Positions 23,781 to 34,500 of a stretch of 64,000 nucleotides of DNA are shown here, in pieces. The stretch is from positions 585,596 to 649,595 of the forward strand of contig CAUJNA010003239.1 of NCBI GenBank assembly GCA_963377175.1. Direction: 5' to 3'. The notes beneath the pieces were generated by a model that searched no databases, had not been told where the DNA came from, and worked only from the letters and a program-made list of their open reading frames with translations. The translations under genes and the position numbers were made by a program. The first letter of the stretch is position 1. Each line of letters opens with the position of its first letter. This DNA is from Effrenium voratum. Its lineage: Eukaryota > Sar > Dinophyceae > Suessiales > Symbiodiniaceae.

Positions 23781-25672
23781 ATGTTCGGCTAGTTTGGTTG
23801 GTTAGTGCGCACTTGCCGAGGTTTCTGTTGACACCTTGAACTTCGACTATGTGGTCCAGACCCAGGACCCGGTTTGCCATGTGACAAACACGTATGCGAC
23901 AGCGGAGGAGAGCTGTTTTGCAAAGGGTGCCATTTTGTCTGCGATAGAATGATTATCAAAATATGTTTAGCCAGAGCTCCGGTAGTACTGGAACTAATTT
24001 AACTAGCTCGCTCTAAGAATGCATTTGCGTGCGATCTCGAAGAAACTACGCGTGAAAAAGCTAGGAAAAGGGAGCCCGCGAGAACCTGGGAATGGACGCA
24101 AGGACCTAGGCGTGAATTCGGCCCTTCCGTGCGCAAACCACCTCGGGCGCGACCTCACGGCAGCGGGCTCTGAGCGGTCTCGGAGACGGGGGCACTGGCG
24201 CGTCCGCACGAGCTGTTTTGCCACCATGAAAAGGCGAACCTTCTGCGGACTTTCGGCTGGTCGACCATAAACACGTGGTTTTCCGCGCTTTGAAAAAGAG
24301 GAGAAGCAAAAGAAGGAGCAAGAGAAAGAGCAAGCAACACATTGCCAATTGCGCCAAGTAGAAGTGGGTGCCAGCACTTGGTGCTGGGTGGACCGGCAAC
24401 GGTTTTCCAACACGCCACCCTTCATAAGGTTTGAGCTCCTGTCGACGAAGGTAACCAAAATCGCCTTTGGCACGAGGGCTTTTGTCAGCTGTGCAGCTTG
24501 CTGACGTTTTAGTCCTGGGCGCTCCAGCTTTCACGGGCAGAGCTCGTGTGAGCGCGCTTGATTGCTTTACGCCCAACTGCAAGAGTTGTTAAGTGGCTGT
24601 GGGTCCAAAATAGGTACCTTGGTAAATGGAACCAAAGACTGAAAACTGCGGTCCCCTGGTGGCTCCAATGTGACCCACACACAAGTTGCAGCTGTCGCTG
24701 CAGGACTTCGGATTGGCAGGCCAGCAGTGGATTCAACAAGTTGCACGGGCAGTTTTGGAGATCAGCAAGTGGTACCCCGCCCTTCCACCATGTCTCACAA
24801 ACGTGGACACTGGACAGCGAGGAAGCAAGAGAGCAGCGCAGCCTCTGAACAGACCAGATGGATGCGTTTTGATAGCGTAGCGTGAGAGCAGCAGGTTGGG
24901 AGAGCGGAGAGTTTCACGGCCGAGTGCCGTGTTAGAACAATCGCCGTCATGGGTCGCCTCGATGAATGCTCTCAGGTGAAGCGAGTTAAAGGATGATTGG
25001 CGCCAGGCAGATAACTGCAAGTGTTGGCGATGAGACACACGTGTCAGCAGTGACACTTGCCGTTCCAGCGCAAGGCGATTCTTCTCCAGTAGCTTTGGCA
25101 GTTGATTTCCTAGGGCGGCCAAAGCTGTGCTACTCCATGCTTTGCTGGGGCGAAGGAAGCGTAGAGGAAGTCTAGGGCTTGGGAGCGACCTTATGCCGCA
25201 GAGGTAAGCCCGTTGTACGCGCGCCGGCTTGCAGCTTCAACCCGCGCCTCTTGCTATTGAGGAGAAACACGGGAAACCGCTGCAGTGAACTGATCGCTCT
25301 GCGTTTCGTTGACTCCCCAGGGCTCTTTTTGCAGAACGTGGTGTGCCCGGAGGCGCCCAGGCGTCACGAGAAGCTCTCGCCTACAGAATGACGCAAGCTC
25401 GATTTGCCCATTGCCACGCTTGTTATTGAAACGCTTCGTGCTGCTTATCGCCTCACTGGCGATAGAGATGCTGTTTGATCTCCGTTCTCCAAGGCCGGGC
25501 GTGGGGAAGCTGGGCAGCTGAGAAACGACGTTCACGCCTGGCCATGCGTGAAAGCATCAGCGTGAAAGTATCAAGAACAGCCGCAGCCATAGTCCAGGGG
25601 CAAGGGGTCAGCCGCATGGCTTAGCTGGCGGGTTTGAGGGCAAGGGGCTGAAGCTAGGCGAAGCACCCAGTG

Positions 25673-25797
25673 TTCTAAGGGTAACTTCCCCATTCTTTCC
25701 AGGGATCCTGCTTTTCAGAAAACCATCAACACACCAGTAAAACGCCTGGTTTTCGAAAAGAACGATGGTTGAAAAGAATGAGGAGTCATTTTCTAGG
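25673..25797. repeat. MITE-like fold-back element F2, copy 1
   Basis: The 5' half (TTCTAAGGGTAACTTCCCCA, then TTCTTTCCAGGGATC) and the 3' half (GAACGATGGTTGAAAAGAATG, shown here as positions 25760-25780) are imperfect inverted repeats, so the element folds almost end to end. Further copies are at 30.9 and 54.5 kb. Confidence 0.75.
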
Positions 25798-25897
25798 TGT
25801 GTGTTCAATCGTGGGCCCCTCCGTAAACGGTGGGGTCGTTTGGGCTTCGCTTTGGAACGTGCGGGTGCCAGTCTGGCTTTCGAATGCCACCTGTCAG

Positions 25898-25946
25898 GAC
25901 GAGGGCAGCATCACGGGGCTGCCCAAAGAAGGGGCCTACATTAAGA
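25898..25946 (+). CDS. Dynein heavy chain exon (PKEGAYI)
   Basis: After acceptor CAG (25895-25897) the exon encodes DEGSITGLPKEGAYIK. PxEGAYIxG is the conserved motif that precedes LEGA in dynein heavy chains. The exon ends at about 25945-25946. A preceding exon with the LD-x-L stretch was not located with confidence. Confidence 0.75.
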
Positions 25947-26697
25947 GCAGCTGGGCTGATCGGGGTGGGCGTGGTAGATGGTGCCACCTGCTTGCGTGAC
26001 AGTAGGAACCTGATCTTCCGCGATCTTAAGGTTGCTAAAAACTAGACCCTCCTGAGCCCCAGGAGATGTAAGAGGCCAGCTGCCTCTAACTATGGCTGTT
26101 TCTCAGGAACATGGCTTAATACACTACGGCCCCAAGGTTCTTGGGAAGTGCTATGAATCGAGGCCCTGCCGAACGAACCTCCGCAATTAACAAGAAATGG
26201 TCTGGGAGTGACGTCAGCGTGACCCGATTTGTACATCAGTTTGCTTAAGAGTTCAAATCAGCCCTTCATTTGTCTAGAAAACGGTTTGGATGCGGCTTTT
26301 GGGGAACCACCGTGTAGGACATTGAAACAGAATAGAGTGTCCTAAAAAAGAGCCTACAGGAAGAGGAACAGGTGAAAATCCACCAAAAATGCATCCAAAC
26401 CGTTTTCTAGAATTTGGTTGTGTGGCTTCTTGGGGATGGACCCCATTTTCGACCCATTTGTACGTCTAGCTATCGGAGTTCATTCTTGCTCTTCCTTGGC
26501 GCCTGGCATTCCAGACCAGCCCGATCTGGAAATTTGCCGGGGAGAAACGAAGGCGCCATTTGAGTGAGAAAAACGGATATGATGTGCCCCAGTGAAGCAG
26601 CATCCTCCACCTGAGCCCTGTTTTCTCTTTGCAGCAGCTCCACCCTTAATGACGCGAGCCGGAGCTGGATCAGACATGCACCAACTCGCATCCCAAG

Positions 26698-26720
26698 GCA
26701 TGATCCTGGAAGGCGCGCAG
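26698..26720 (+). CDS. Dynein heavy chain exon (MILEGAQ)
   Basis: After AAG (26695-26697) the sequence reads GC ATG ATC CTG GAA GGC GCG CAG, giving MILEGAQ, the family's GLxLEGAxW motif that follows GAYI. With one base carried from 25946 the phase fits. The 3' border is uncertain; the frame stays open to about 26840. Confidence 0.6.
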
Positions 26721-28330
26721 CGGGCGTTTGCTTGGTGGATGTCACAGGGGTCCCGGAATTCCCCTTTGCTGGACCTTCACAAGCCGCAGTTTATCGGAAC
26801 TCACCAACTTGTGGGGAGAGCCAGCGACCACTGGCTTTGACATGTGCCATATGTTCCATACGTGCCACGGCCATGATGTTGATGCCGATAGAGAGCCTCA
26901 TGTAAGCATGAATCCCTCCATAGCCCTGAATCAAGTCTGGCTCCAACCAGATTAAATGGACGCAGCCGATCTACTGGTGTTGTACATGTTGTTGAAAATT
27001 CCGTTCAACATAAGGTGGCTGATTCTGAGTCATGTGACGATTTTGGGTTCGCGTGGCACACGCTGGGCAGGTTTTTGTTTGGACGGCAACACCATGAATC
27101 TGTTACGAGGTTCTACTCTGGAACTCCCTGGTTCGACAAAGCATATCTCGAGGTTCACCACAATCCTTTGCAAGCATGTCAGAGCGGATCTGGCTGCTCA
27201 GCTGACATAAACAAGGTGCACCTTGTCCCGATGGGAGTGAGAGCTAGAACTGCAGCGCCGACTTCAGTATTGGCCCATGACAGTCTCCCTTGCCTTGAGT
27301 ACTTCCATCTGTCCAATACGTACTTTAGCGTGTTTTTTTAATATGAAGGCAATCCGCTCGACGGGCCAAACCCGGACAGTTCGACAAATTTGTGACCCCG
27401 TGGCCAAGGCTGAGGTGGGTATTCACCAGGCTGCTCCATTTCACAGACCTTGATCTGAGAATTGCTCCAGCCCTTTGCCACGGATGCTTGAGCTTTCGTT
27501 TAGCGCAGCGCACCATGAATGACACTGAGGAATACTCAAATACCTCGCCTGACTTTAGACATGTATGCACTCGCGAAGGCGAATTGTTTGGTCAGCCAGA
27601 GCTAAGCGCTTGTCTGTCTGAGGCCCACTTCTCTAACGACATGAGACATTGTTCTGACTGGGGACGAAATCCCTTTGCTTTTGAGTTTCTTGTGAGAAGC
27701 AACTCAAAAAGTGTTTGCTCACTTCACCCGGTCTCGTAGGTTCCTTCTTAAAAGTACCGTGGTTTGCAAAAATAGTCTCACCGATAGGAGCGAAGTGGGA
27801 CAACAATGGCGGGTGCCTGGCTGACGCTGACACCATGGCACTCTTCAACCCCATGCCCATCGTGCCTTGGAGTGATAGTGATTCGAGACATGAGCATCAA
27901 ACGGCCAAAGCTCTGTTAACAAATGCCAGCTTTTCTCAAGAGAAGAACCCAACCCCAATGTGCAATAATATCTCAATGATGAATGTCCACTGCTGATTCT
28001 ATGCTCGAAGAATTGAGTTGGGTGCTCAGTCAATTTGGTCTGTAGCTTGCTGGGCCCAAAAGGCAGACGAGCGCCTTTTCTCTTCAATATGCCCAGCTTG
28101 CTACTCACAGGCCGTTGCTCCGATTTGGCGCCTTCTGAACTGTCTTTGGTGCTGATGCGTCCCAGCACCTCGAATGCTGGCAGCGCCTCGAACAACCAGG
28201 CATAGGACGATGCAGTGAAGCTTTGCAAGTTCCTCTGCCACATGAACTATCAATCACTTGTACCTGTATTGTTGCCATTGAACTTATGCTCCAACAACAA
28301 TCAGGTGTAACAGCAGTGGGTGTGTGTGTG

Positions 28331-28378
28331 GTTTGTTTGGTTGGTTATTTGTTGGTTGGTTGGCTGGCTGGCTGGCTG

Positions 28379-28435
<57 letters not shown>

Positions 28436-28534
28436 TTGCTTGCTTCCTTGCTTCCTTGCTTCCTTGCTTGTTTGTTTGTTTGTTTGTTTGTTTGTTTTTT
28501 GTTTGTCTGCTTGTTCTCTTGTTTGTTTGTGTGT
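28331..28534. repeat. (TTGG/TGGC/TTGC/TTGT)n tetranucleotide array
   Basis: Successive blocks of TTGG, CTGG, CTTG and TTTG tetranucleotides give alternating Leu/Ala/Cys or Lys/Gln/Ala/Ser frames that are artefacts. Confidence 0.95.
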
Positions 28535-28641
28535 GATTTTGAGTGTTCGCCTTGGGGGTTGTTTTGAGAGGAAGCTACACAATCGCAGCCGAAAATCGGT
28601 GGGTTTCCCCGTTTTGGAACCCATCCCAAGTCACGGCTCAG

Positions 28642-28690
28642 GTGCACTTCAAGCCCGTGGTTCGCAAGAAGGCGGCGAAAGGGAATGAGT
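28642..28690 (+). CDS. Possible dynein heavy chain exon (VHFKPV)
   Basis: After CAG (28639-28641) it reads VHFKPVVRKKAAKGNE. This resembles the dynein segment LPVVHxxAV upstream of Y-x-CPVY. The match is short. Both the identity and the 3' border are uncertain. Confidence 0.45.
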
Positions 28691-28876
28691 TGAATGCATT
28701 GCTTACAGCATTGTTTGGGTCTTTGGTCTGTTGCTTCCAGGCTTGTGCACCTTGTGTGTTTGTTCTTGGTCGCTTGGTTGCTTTCTTTGCCGCCTGTCTG
28801 GCTTGGCCGGCACGATGGCAGAGGGATGATAGATCCAAAGGAGACTCGACACCTGGGTCCCTGTGGCCTCTTGCAG

Positions 28877-28926
28877 GCGTCCATGGACGGGATCTACCAG
28901 TGTCCGTTGTACCTCTACCCCATCAG
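28877..28926 (+). CDS. Dynein heavy chain exon (YQCPLYLYPIR)
   Basis: After acceptor CAG (28874-28876) the exon encodes ASMDGIYQCPLYLYPI plus AG of an Arg codon. Y-x-CPVYLYPIRTG is a hallmark near the C-terminus of many axonemal dynein heavy chains. The following dinucleotide is GA (GAGTGG). The last 40-60 residues of the protein should lie in exon(s) further right. Confidence 0.85.
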
Positions 28927-29049
28927 GAGTGGGCCAGCGACAATTGCGAGCTACTAGGTGACTAGAACCTGTTGAGCCAGGTTGAAGGTCGCTGCGGGAA
29001 CATGCAGCTGCTCTTGTGATTCTCTATACGGTTTGAGTGGACCGGTCAA

Positions 29050-29213
29050 TGCAGAATGCCTGGTGCTGATGACTCTGTTGCAAAACCGGTGAAAGGACAA
29101 CTGCTTGTTGAACAGTGAAGGATAACCGGTGAAGGACAAGTGCAAAACCGGTGAAGGATAACTTCAAAACCGGCAAATCGGTGATGACTCTGTTGCAAAC
29201 CGGTTAAAGTTAT
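29050..29213. repeat. AACCGGTGAAGGA short-repeat cluster
   Basis: AACCGGTGAAGGA/AACCGG occurs about six times within 165 bp. TGATGACTCTGTTGCAAA flanks it on both sides as a direct repeat (29066 and 29182). Confidence 0.8.
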
Positions 29214-29690
29214 TGAATAGGCATCAGGAGGGATTCGAGTTCCGAGACGCTTCAGACCTTCAGGTTTGGATAAATTGCCTATGATCTGCCAGCTGGGACT
29301 TCCCAAAAACCCGAGCGCACACAACCAGGCGTTGGTTTGGAGCCTTAAAGACCTTCCGCCAGACCAACATTTTGATGGAAGAAGTGTATTTCAGCAAAAT
29401 TATCAGGTCTTACACTTCTGTCCAGATGGAACCAGAGGTCCAGGAAAATGGTCCGTGTAAATTGGGTCCATGAGAATGGGTCTTCTCGGGAAAATGACAC
29501 CCAGCACCCCTCAGTCAATCAGTCAATGGTCATCCCATCCAAAATGTTTTCCATGTCGACAGACACACCGCATCTCGCAGGACGGGCACTCGCGAGAGGC
29601 CCTCCTTTATGATCTGGGTGGACTTGAAGCCGGGCTCTCGAAGGGCTGACGTTCGGAGTGAGTCCAGGTCTCGCTTGCCCGACCCACCCG

Positions 29691-29755
29691 GTCCTCTTTT
29701 TTGGGGGAGGGCTCCCCTACCAAACTAGACAGAGAAAAAGGGCGCCCTTACTAAG
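29691..29755. repeat. Repeat R1, partial copy 5
   Basis: GGGGGAGGGCTCCCCTAC and AGACAGAGAAAAAGGGC align with the R1 core. The 3' part is diverged. Confidence 0.55.
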
Positions 29756-30891
29756 CACCGCTTTGCATCTTCTTTTTTTCTCTCTTTTTTTTTGGGGGGG
29801 GGTCCGAATCCTAAGAACCGAAAAGCAGCCGAATGTTAAGCTTCAAGGCGTTGTCCCCTGGGATTACACCCGTAGAAGCACACCAGGCTGGGGCAATTTC
29901 CAGATGAAACCTGACTGGATTTATATACATATAGTTATATACTTTACTATATTACATGTATATTGTAGGACTCCCCGCAAGTCCTGCCCCAAAATCAAAA
30001 AACATAAACATACATCAACACTGGAAGACACGGCTAAAACCTATTTTTGGTGGGGAACCATATATAGTACACACACACACACGTGTCCCTACACCCCGCG
30101 GCCGCAACATAGTTTAGCTGCGTTGAACAAATTGTACTCGGAGGTCACACGCGTATCGTAAAAGGCTAGTGACTTCAAGGCATAAACCTTGAATTATCCT
30201 AAGAATCGAGCCTTCTGCATAAGTTTCATGTTTTGGCTGGGAAGATCTGGGAAAGATTTCCTTCCGACTTTGAGTTCCCTGACCTTTCGCAATGATGGGG
30301 TGAATCCAAGGGAAAATACCAAGCAGTATAGCACATATTGATTCAATCCATGCATAGTACTACACTTCTGTACCACACAGGGGCGGGTTCACAACGATAT
30401 TATATATATATATGTATATAGATATTTATACACATATTTCACTGCATTGGATGTTGGGTTTCAAAATACCACTGTTTGGATGTTTCTAGGAGGACCCCAA
30501 GCACTTTGGAGGTGTTCCAACTCTTAACATGGAATCTGGGAGCTTCTTTTCAGGACGTGCTGGCTGGCCTAGGTTTTGCTAAAAGACAAAACTCCGAGTG
30601 TTCCTTTGGTGTCCCTTTTGAACCCAAGGGAAAAAGCCCCACACATGTATCAGACCCGATATGAAGCAACAAGATGTCCACCCAACTTTGGTGTCCCTTT
30701 TGAAAGAAAAAGGTTCTTCCCTTGGAAAGCTGGATCCCAACATGTGACTCTCTTGGTGTCCCTTTGCTATCCCTTTGGTAGCCCCAAAGATGAGCTTAGG
30801 GCGGGCAACTTCTCGGCGGATCAGTGGACCAAGCGGGGCACCGCCCTCCTACTCTCAGCTGCTCGGCTGAAAGCGCAACGGGTCCTCTCAG

Positions 30892-31022
30892 TTCTAAGGG
30901 ACACTTCGCCATTCTTTCCAGGGATCTGAATCTTTTCAGAAAACCAGCAGAATCCAAGGGGAAACAGCTGGTTTTTGAAAAGAACGATGGTTGAAAAGAA
31001 TGGAAAAGGAATCAACCCCTAG
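30892..31022. repeat. MITE-like fold-back element F2, copy 2
   Basis: TTCTAAGGGACACTTCGCCA at the start and AATCAACCCCTAG at the end. The inner arms AAAACCAGC and GCTGGTTTTT pair as part of a long imperfect stem. Confidence 0.8.
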
Positions 31023-31365
31023 ATTAGTGCGTCCTGACAGGTTGGACCCCCCAACATGGCTTCGGTGATCCTTTCGATGTAACCGACCACGAAAAAGCGA
31101 GTACGTATCCCCAAAACAAGCGAAAGCATCATATGTTGCCTTTTCGGTGTGGTAGCATCACCTGTTTGGCCCAGGTGAGTTTTCAGTTTCCTTTGGGTGA
31201 TGGGAGAACAAGGAGAACCCTACGGCACTGCTTTGCAGATTGGTGGACTGTCCACTTCGAGCTTAGAGCATATGTTTAAGATGAGCGGTTCCCCATTTGC
31301 TAAATTTCTCTCCATTTTAGGGGTGGTTTGTTTGATAATCTAAGCCCCCCAGTAGTGCTATTTTA

Positions 31366-31398
31366 CCCTTTGTTGGGGGGAGGGTACTACAGAAAAAA
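31366..31398. repeat. Left half of an R1 copy split by the retroelement
   Basis: TTTGTTGGGGGGAGGG followed by TACTACAGAAAAAA is the left part of R1 with an internal deletion. It stops exactly where A1 begins. The rest of R1 resumes at 43936. Confidence 0.8.
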
Positions 31399-31514
31399 TG
31401 GGCTAAAGCGTTAACCGTAGGTGGTCGCTTGTCTTGACTCTTAATAAGTATCCACTTGGGCCACCATTTTGGCTCAAGTGGACCTTTTGATCTTTTGTCT
31501 TGTGATTTGAAATC
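31399..31514 (+). repeat. Terminal repeat A1
   Basis: It begins TGGGCTAAAGCG and ends TTGTGATTTGAAATC, 24 bp before the ATG of ORF1. It includes a stem-loop at 31452-31481 (CCACTTGGGCC / GGCTCAAGTGG, loop ACCATTTT). Within it CCATTTTGGCTCAAG (31464-31478) equals the last 15 bases of the dinoflagellate spliced leader. A pyrimidine tract ending in AG (31535-31536) precedes the ATG. Confidence 0.92.
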
Positions 31515-31538
31515 TTTCTTTCCCCTACTCTCAAAGCC

Positions 31539-34500
31539 ATGTACGCCCCCGCCTACGCTGGTGCCGCGGTAGCAGAGGCCAAGGCTAAGGCAAAGGCCTC
31601 CATGGCAAAGTACCTGGCGAGCCTCGTGAAGAGGGAGGAAGAAGGATGGACCGTTTTGGCTGCTGAGGTCCCTCAGGCACCTGACGAGCGTTTCTTCTCC
31701 AGCGCAGATGAGCTGGAGCAGGCCCCCCTTATCCCGGCCAAGCGCAAGGCAGAGGATGAGCCGATGGAAGATGCAGCCCCTGGGGTGGCGCAGGTGCCGA
31801 AGGCCCTGACACGCCCCCCAGGGGCGTTCCTGGAGCTCCTGAACCCGCCGGAGGAGGACGTGCCCATGGAGGAGCTCCTGGCGAAGGACGAGAAGGAGCT
31901 GCCGATGCCCAGGTTCCCCTCGGCTGCAGCCCGCTTGGAGGAGGCCCGCCTGGATGCCCGGGCAGACGCCAAGTGGCAGAGGCGCCGGGAGCTGATGGCG
32001 AAGGTCAAGGAGCAGGCGTCCTCGGAGGAGGATGAGAACCCCGCAGCCCCCCCGCCGGGGGGGAGCGTGTTCACCAAGGCCCTCAAGGTCTCGGAGGGCC
32101 TCTACCAGTTCAGCGACGACCAGATGGCGGGCGACTTCCCTTGCTTCGATGCGACCACGGCCACTAGGCTCCGCCGACTGCAGGCCAAGGACGTCCAGCG
32201 GCTCCTGCGAGGCTTTGAGGGCCCCCAACTCAAGCGGGGGGGCCTGGAGCGCGTTGTGGAGGCCTTCTACATCGCCAAGATGAAGTACGAGCATGAGGCC
32301 CGGCTCAGCACCCCGGGACAGCAGGTTGGCAAGCGCGCTGGCTTGGGGTACGGGGGCCTGGAGAACCGCCCCCTGGGCAAGGTGCCCACATCCTGGATCT
32401 GCCCCTGCTGCACCATGCCCTGGGTGAAGAAGGGCGCCACGAAGTGCATGGGGTGCGGCAAGAAGACGGAGCCCATTGACACGGCGACCAACTCGGCCAC
32501 CCTGGAGATGGCGGGCACGCATTGGCAGTTGACGGTGGATGACCAGGGCAATGCGGTCTGGACGGCGGCCCGGTCCGCGGGTGCCGAAGGCCCTGACACG
32601 GACCGGGCCCGCGACCTCAAGCTCAGTGCCTCGGTGGACGTCAGCGAGCTGGCCACCGACCCGATGGCCTGCGAGAACCCGGACCAGGCCAGCTTCTCGG
32701 ACTTCGTCCCCTCCTCGGTCCGGGCGGTGATCAGGAACTGCCCCATGGAGCTGGACGAGGAGTTTCTGACGGCCCCACCGGGGGAGAGGCCCCCATTGCC
32801 AGGCGACAAGGAAGAGGGCCAGGAATGCAGAGCCTTCCACCCGTCTGCGGTGAAGGCCTTCAAGATTCAGACCCGGCTCAACGCCACCACCATCGCCCAG
32901 GAGGAGGCCAAGAAGGCGGACCAGGTGGAAGCGGTGGAGCGCTCCGCGGCGGTCCTCCACGAACTTCAAGGGGGGGCCATTGACGGAGGAGGTGATGGAG
33001 GCCTGCTCCTGAAGAACCTGGACTTGGACCTCTTCCGTGAGAAGCTGCTGGACAAGCTGGGTGCGGACTGGGGGAGACCCACACCGGAGCTCCTCCAGGC
33101 CCAGACCACTGCGGAGGAGGCGAAAGCGAAACACCAAGCCAGACAGGCGAAGGGCTCCCTCGAAACCAGAATGCTCGAGCCCATCGCGCCTCCCTTCAGT
33201 GCGTGGCCTAGTGAGGTCCGGGTCGCCATTGAGACTGGGGTCTTCGAGCCGACAACGGCATGGAGGGACTTCAGTATGGACGACCTCACATCCCTCACGG
33301 ACTCCTACCTTGAGGCCAAGGCGGTCATCTCGCTGGGTAGGAATCCCTTCCCGGCGGCCCTCCTGTCAGATCTGCCGGACCTGACAGGGATCCCCATGCC
33401 AAAGGCGGGGGGCTCTGGTGCGGCGCGCCCAGGTGCCGAGGGCCCTGACAGGCCGCCCACCATCCCCCCAGCCTCGGGCTCTGGCGTGACGAGCTCAGGT
33501 GCCGAGGGCCCTGACAAGCCGTCCGCCACCCCGGTGGGCCTGGACACCAAGGACCCGGAGGTGCAGCTCTCGGTCCTGCGCTGGATGATGAGCAAACGGG
33601 TCGGAGAGGTCCGTATCTTTGCGGGCCGCTGGGTCCGACGACCGGGCCCGGTACACGTCCCGGATTGGGCGAAAAACCTCACCAAGGTGAATCCGGAGGC
33701 GTTGGAGAAGGGTACGCATCCCAGGAACCACCAGGTGGGTGGACTCCCCTGGGCCAGGTACTCCGTTGATGAGTTGCACCAGCAGGCGAAGGCGGGGGAC
33801 CGACCCTACCCTGGGGACCTGCGATCCATCTTTTGGGCTGCCCCCCACGATCCGGATGAGGACTTCCACTGGACGCGCCAGATCTCGTCCTGGACACTCC
33901 CAGGCCTACTGGGGATGTTCGGGCACAGCTACACCCTGCGCCAGCTCTGGGGAGTCTGGGAGTCTCTGCCACTGCTGCAGGGCCCTAGGCAGCGGGGCCC
34001 GAAAAACAAGGCCCAGAATCAGACCCGCCTGGAGGGCTGGGAGACCCTGAAGGAGGACGCGCGGTGCTTCCTGAAGGAGGAGGGCCTTCCGTTTCCGCAG
34101 ACAGGACCGGAGTGGCGATTGGTCTACCGGGCCATGGGCAAGGTCCTCGCGGCCCGGGCCTTCCTCACGGACACCCCGGCGGAGGTGATGCAGCTCCCGG
34201 TCCAGGACGTGGCGGACTCCAAGGAGCAGATGATCCTGCGGGCGGTATGCGACGAGCGCATCTCGGTCCCGGTGGAGAGCCTCCAGCAGTTCCCAGAGGT
34301 GTACAAGGCCCTCATGGACCGCATTGGAGGCCCGGGGGCCCTGGCGGAGGTGAAGGTCAACTGGCGCTGCAACACGAAGCAGTGGTGGGTCGGCGCAGTC
34401 CCCGACTCAGTGGCCCCCTCCATCTACCGCAAGCTCGGCTACACCAACGACATGATCAAGCTGATGGGCCTGGACCCCTCCGCCCCTGGGTGCCGGACAG

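Larger units (their letters stand above)
557..28926 (+). other. Dynein heavy chain gene, C-terminal part (multi-exon, partial)
   Basis: This is the span of a split gene for a dynein heavy chain, the ATP-driven minus-end microtubule motor. I recognised it by ordered family motifs: GWNI-YDFN-SD, IPWDAIRYL, NYGGRVTE, FGQHTNAEI, QEIERYN with LQKGIQG, LVVIS, LKPLSSW, WLGGL with LLTAVLQQ, PKEGAYI, ILEGA, and YQCPLYLYPIR. They appear in the order expected from late AAA5/AAA6 through the C-terminal domain, all on the + strand. Phases are compatible across the joins from 557 to 16496 and again at 20478/22030. The YxCPxYLYPIR ending suggests an axonemal rather than cytoplasmic chain; this is inference. 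The 5' part of the gene lies left of the window. The final exon(s) after 28926 were not found with confidence. A few small exons (between 17.7 and 20.4 kb, 22.1 and 25.9 kb, 26.7 and 28.6 kb) remain unresolved. Confidence 0.85.
28927..31365. other. Intron or spacer between the dynein exons and the retroelement
   Basis: Apart from the repeats listed separately (29.05-29.21, 29.69 and 30.89 kb) I see no gene. TA-rich stretches lie near 29.93-29.97 and 30.40 kb. Confidence 0.5.

Noticed and set aside
24003..24582. GC-rich gene at 24.1-24.5 kb
   Set aside because: Several overlapping frames on both strands show no motif, and no splice pattern favours one of them.
24670..24708. Missing dynein exon between the LLTAVLQQ and PKEGAYI exons (frame LSLQDFGLAG)
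   Set aside because: It resembles the expected LD-x-L stretch, but its phase does not fit the exon ending at 22137 and the match is too short.
31317..33137. 606-aa open frame on the - strand opposite ORF1
   Set aside because: GC-rich codon use on the + strand leaves the complementary frame free of stops. It has no family motifs and lies antisense to a better-supported ORF.
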